From NCBI GenBank assembly GCA_965224275.1, contig CBDCYR010000015.1, forward strand, positions 372,001-436,000: 64,000 nucleotides of DNA. Direction: 5' to 3'. The number at the start of each line of letters is the position of its first letter. Position 1 is the stretch's first letter. The stretch comes from CAUZWH01 sp965224275. Lineage in GTDB: Bacteria; Pseudomonadota; Alphaproteobacteria; SHVV01. Below are positions 61,122-64,000 of the stretch, piece by piece. The notes beneath the pieces were generated by a model, which worked only from the letters and a program-made list of their open reading frames with translations, ran no database searches and was not told the origin of the DNA. The translations under genes were made by a program, and so were the position numbers.

Positions 61122-62165
61122 ATGCAGGCAACCCCGCAACTTCTCGCGCTCTCGACGGCCCTACCACCCTATCGCCTGGCCCAGGTCGATGCTGTCCCGG
61201 AGGCTGCACGCCTGTTTGCAGGGGTGGTCGACAACGCAAAGCGATTCGAAGCGATCTACGCCAATACTGAAATTGATACGCGCTACTCCTGCGTTCCACT
61301 CGAGTGGTATGGCGCGCCGCACACGTTCACTGAACGCAACAATCTATATGTAGAGAACGCCGTCGCGCTGATCGAACGGGCAGCACAAGCGTGCTTGAAT
61401 AACGCGGGCGTTGATGCCGAAGCGGTCGATGGATTGATCACAGTGTCGACCACCGGGGTGGCGACCCCCTCGCTGGACGCTCGGTTGATGGAGCGGTTGC
61501 CGTTTCGCCGGAACCTGGAACGCCTACCGATATTTGGGCTCGGGTGTGCTGGTGGCGTGCTTGGGTTGGCCCGAACCGCCGCTCTGTCAAGAGCCGAACC
61601 GGAGCGGCTCTATCTCCTCGTCGTCGTGGAATTGTGCGGCCTCACATTCAGGCACGCCGACCGCAGCAAGAGCAATCTTGTGGCTACCGCGCTGTTTGGA
61701 GATGGTGCGGCCGCTGCGCTGGTGAGTTGTAAGGGAGACGGTGTGGCGCTTACCGGCTGGGGCGAGCATACGTGGCCGGAGTCGCTCGATGTGATGGGAT
61801 GGGGAGTGAGCGATGATGGGTTATCGGTAATCTTCTCACGCGATATCCCGACGATCGTGAAGGACGAATTTCTTGACGCGACAGTCGGGTTTCTCAAATG
61901 CCAGGGGTTGACGCTGGCGGACGTCGATTCCTATGTCTGCCATCCCGGCGGCGCGAAAGTCCTCGACGCGCTTGAGGAGGTGCTAAGTCTTGAACGCGGG
62001 GGGCTACGCCATGCGCGCCGCATCCTGCGCGATTATGGAAATATGTCGGCGGCGACTGTTTTATTTGTTTTGGACGAAGCGCTGCGGACCGGCGACCGTG
62101 GGCGCATCCTGATGTCCAGTTTGGGACCGGGGTTTACTTGCGGTTTCATGATGCTGGATGCTTGA
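61122..62165 (+). CDS. Type III polyketide synthase (chalcone/stilbene synthase family)
   Basis: 347 aa from MQATPQLLALS; upstream in-frame codons from 61038 are less likely. Catalytic Cys is in FGLGCAGGVLGL, His in DSYVCHPGGAK and Asn in GNMSAATVLF, the Cys-His-Asn triad. Bacterial members extend a fatty acyl starter with malonyl-CoA to alkylresorcinols or alkylpyrones. The next gene, 16 bp on, encodes an ICMT-like methyltransferase, as in srsAB and bpsAB loci. Confidence 0.88.
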   Translation: MQATPQLLALSTALPPYRLAQVDAVPEAARLFAGVVDNAKRFEAIYANTEIDTRYSCVPLEWYGAPHTFTERNNLYVENAVALIERAAQACLNNAGVDAEAVDGLITVSTTGVATPSLDARLMERLPFRRNLERLPIFGLGCAGGVLGLARTAALSRAEPERLYLLVVVELCGLTFRHADRSKSNLVATALFGDGAAAALVSCKGDGVALTGWGEHTWPESLDVMGWGVSDDGLSVIFSRDIPTIVKDEFLDATVGFLKCQGLTLADVDSYVCHPGGAKVLDALEEVLSLERGGLRHARRILRDYGNMSAATVLFVLDEALRTGDRGRILMSSLGPGFTCGFMMLDA

Positions 62166-62181
62166 TGACTAGGAAGTTCGC

Positions 62182-62697
62182 GTGAGTCCCGTCGATTGGA
62201 TAGTGGTGCTGGTAGCGCTGCAGCGGGTGTCCGAGCTGGCCTACGCCAATCACAATCAAAAGCGATTGCTGGCAGAAGGTGGTGTTGAGCATGGCGCCGG
62301 TCACTATCCACTCTTTGTCGTGCTTCATTCCGCGTGGCTGGTAGCGATTTGGGTCTTGGCGGATCCCGCGAGGCCCATTGAGCCGGTGTTTCTGGGCGTA
62401 TTTTTGGCGCTGCAGGGCATGCGCGTCTGGATCGTAGTGACACTGGGCCGGTTCTGGACGACGCGCATTATTTCCGTCCCCGGTATTCCGCTTGTTCAGG
62501 GCGGCCCCTACAGATTGATGCGCCACCCCAACTACGTGGTCGTCATTCTCGAAATCGCTGTCCTACCGCTCGTGTTCGGACTGTGGCAGCTGGCGCTGGT
62601 TTTTTCGGTCCTGAACGTTCTCTTGCTGGCCCATCGCATAAAAATCGAAGACGCAGCACTAAAACCGCGACGCGATCACGCTTTGTCTAGTCGATGA
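62182..62697 (+). CDS. Isoprenylcysteine carboxyl methyltransferase-like protein (SrsB/BpsB type)
   Basis: 171 aa from GTG 62182, with AGGAAG in front. It is a membrane protein with several helices; the family signature is GGPYRLMRHPNYVVVILEIA followed by a C-terminal cytosolic RIKIEDAAL. Members paired with a type III PKS are thought to O-methylate phenolic lipids using S-adenosylmethionine. It is almost certainly co-transcribed with the PKS. Confidence 0.85.
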   Translation: MSPVDWIVVLVALQRVSELAYANHNQKRLLAEGGVEHGAGHYPLFVVLHSAWLVAIWVLADPARPIEPVFLGVFLALQGMRVWIVVTLGRFWTTRIISVPGIPLVQGGPYRLMRHPNYVVVILEIAVLPLVFGLWQLALVFSVLNVLLLAHRIKIEDAALKPRRDHALSSR

Positions 62698-62715
62698 TCC
62701 ACGGGTTGGATTAGT

Positions 62716-63234
62716 ATGCCGCCTATGGTGTCGAGGTTGGGTGCTTCTATTGCCCTGATATTGTTGATTTTGAGTGTGGCCGTGCCGGCGCGCGCGGACT
62801 ACGAAGCCGGCATCCGATACTACGAAGCGAAGCGCTACCTCGACGCAATCAGCGAATTCACCGTATTGGCCGAACGCGGCCATGGTGGCTCCGAGTTTAT
62901 GATCGGCGTGATGTATTTCTATGGCGCGGGGGTGTCGAAAGACACCGGGATTGCGGCGGTCTGGTTTCACAAATCAGCGCTAAAGGGCCATCCGCCCGCG
63001 CCGCTAGCATTTGGCTCGATTCACATTCGCGGCGTAGGAGTCGAACAGAACCTGACCGATGCCTATATGTGGCTGACACTCGCTTCCCAGAGCAACGTGC
63101 CTGGATTGGTGACGCAGGCAACAACCCTGCGTGATGATGCCGAAAAAGAAATGAATGCTCAGCAAGTTGAGGATGCACGCCGGCGCGCACGTGGATGGCG
63201 TCCGCGCCGCGCGGGATTGGTTTCTGGCGGTTAG
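62716..63234 (+). CDS. Sel1-repeat secreted protein
   Basis: 172 aa with a signal peptide (RLGASIALILLILSVAVPAR, cut near ARA). The Sel1 repeats are FMIGVMYFYGAGVSKDTGIA and PLAFGSIHIRGVGVEQNLTD with the AYMWLTLAS ending. Sel1 proteins are adaptor-like and periplasmic. It follows the methyltransferase gene by 18 bp and may belong to the same transcript or to the next gene. Confidence 0.85.
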   Translation: MPPMVSRLGASIALILLILSVAVPARADYEAGIRYYEAKRYLDAISEFTVLAERGHGGSEFMIGVMYFYGAGVSKDTGIAAVWFHKSALKGHPPAPLAFGSIHIRGVGVEQNLTDAYMWLTLASQSNVPGLVTQATTLRDDAEKEMNAQQVEDARRRARGWRPRRAGLVSGG

Positions 63235-63242
63235 GCACGGGA

Positions 63243-64000
63243 TTGAAAGCAGTTCGTCACCTCGCGCGCGCTGACTCCGAGGACTTACGTTCGTCCGGTG
63301 CCGTCATTCGACGGCTGCTCCGCCAGATCTCATGCCATGCAATTTCTAGCATCGCGTTGGCATCGTTGGTCGCGGTCGGCACATATCCAGCGTCTGCGAC
63401 AAACGCATCAGAGTCTGGGGGGTTGGGCCCATCGATCCTGCGGCTGGCGGCGGCCACGACCGATCCGGGTCCAACGAAACAGCGGCCCAGCAAGATAATA
63501 CGCGATATCCAATCCGCACTTTCTGAGCTCGGCTATTACAGTGGACCGGTCAGCGGACGTCTCACTGACGAAACCCGCTCGGCAATCCGTCTTTATCAAT
63601 CGCGGGTTGGCATCGAGGTTACTGGTCTGCCAACCCCCGACCTCATAAAGCACCTGCGGTTTGTCGATGAAGTCCAGGCACTTCAGAGTCGCCTCGCGGC
63701 GGTGCGCGAAGAGCAGATAGCGGACGCCCGCGAGGCGCTAAAGAACAACCCGGCGACGCGTAAGTTGGTGAAACGCGAGGAGATCGCGGTAGCAGATCCC
63801 ACCCGCGACCCGAGCCTGTGCTTTGATCACCCGACACCGGGCTGTTTGCTGGTCGAAGCGATTGAGAGCGCGAAAGCAATCTTTCGGGTGCAATTTCGCG
63901 ATTGGGTGCTTGGCGAAATCTTGACGTCACAAGCCCGGGCTGGGCTCTCGCTCGCGGCACTGAGTACGTTGCGACTGGTAGAAGATCCGCGCTTGGTCAT
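63243..64000 (+). CDS. Peptidoglycan-binding-domain protein, partial
   Basis: The open frame begins at TTG 63243 (LKAVRHLARADSED) and runs off the window. It includes a hydrophobic stretch ISSIALASLVAVGTYPASA, like a signal anchor, and the peptidoglycan-binding repeat IIRDIQSALSELGYYSGPVS with TDETRSAIRLYQSRVGI. A charged helical part and AKAIFRVQFRDWVLGE follow. The start codon is uncertain, as no ATG is available in frame. It is probably an envelope protein. Confidence 0.65.
   Translation, partial: MKAVRHLARADSEDLRSSGAVIRRLLRQISCHAISSIALASLVAVGTYPASATNASESGGLGPSILRLAAATTDPGPTKQRPSKIIRDIQSALSELGYYSGPVSGRLTDETRSAIRLYQSRVGIEVTGLPTPDLIKHLRFVDEVQALQSRLAAVREEQIADAREALKNNPATRKLVKREEIAVADPTRDPSLCFDHPTPGCLLVEAIESAKAIFRVQFRDWVLGEILTSQARAGLSLAALSTLRLVEDPRLV

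Overview
The window looks like an alphaproteobacterial chromosome, GC-rich and probably Rhodospirillales- or Rhizobiales-like. The best evidence is the block sdhE-mfd diverging from recG with a DUF502 gene, together with many solute transporters and catabolic oxygenases. No 16S rRNA gene or other taxonomic marker is present, so the lineage is an inference.

Layout. (1) 0-3.9 kb: the 5' end of a Gfo/Idh/MocA-type gene, an NTF2-like gene, a frameshifted NmrA gene diverging from a LysR regulator, and a YbfB-type MFS transporter next to IS5-family copy 1. (2) 5-18 kb: a catabolic region whose best recognised members resemble late nicotinate/pyridine degradation: two NicX-like 2,5-dihydroxypyridine dioxygenases, a NicD-like deformylase, a broken NicF-like amidase and an orphan molybdenum hydroxylase large subunit. 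With them lie a heme-oxygenase-fold diiron oxidase candidate, a cupin, a TauD-like oxygenase, a nitroreductase and a cytosine-deaminase-like amidohydrolase split by IS5 copy 2. (3) 18.5-37.7 kb: a complete TRAP transporter, two Rieske oxygenases, RidA, an orphan LivK-type binding protein, and a Pot-type ABC transporter interleaved with a P450 and a small ferredoxin, followed by an amidohydrolase, an intact NicF-like amidase, two paralogous enoyl-CoA hydratases and an ADP-forming acyl-CoA synthetase. (4) 37.9-52 kb: mlaC, an ECF sigma operon with an IS256 element 40 bp upstream, tRNA-Ser(UGA), a sensor kinase, several genes broken by indels or mobile DNA (VOC, HIBADH, PleD-like, DsbA/FrnE-like), an IS481 element and an SDR gene. 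(5) 52-64 kb: mostly intact genes: a peroxiredoxin-like/2OG-Fe(II) oxygenase fusion, mfd, sdhE, recG, DUF502, a fluoroacetate-dehalogenase-like hydrolase, a type III PKS with an ICMT-like methyltransferase, a Sel1-repeat protein and a peptidoglycan-binding protein that runs off the end.

How it may work together. Transporters (TRAP, Pot-type ABC, LivK protein) would import small anionic or nitrogenous substrates. Molybdenum, Rieske and P450 oxygenases would hydroxylate rings. NicX/NicD/NicF-type enzymes would open the ring and deamidate it, RidA would handle enamine or imine by-products, and the CoA enzymes would finish the chain. The substrate cannot be read from the sequence.

The strongest unexplained signals are structural. 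A 13-bp palindrome next to CTAG overlaps the stop codons of four unrelated genes. A 131-132 bp hairpin element occurs twice, once inside a VOC gene. A 32-bp internal piece of the IS5 transposase sits in the nicF-like gene between 5-bp direct repeats. Several exact tandem duplications and single-base indels suggest either an eroding island or assembly error.
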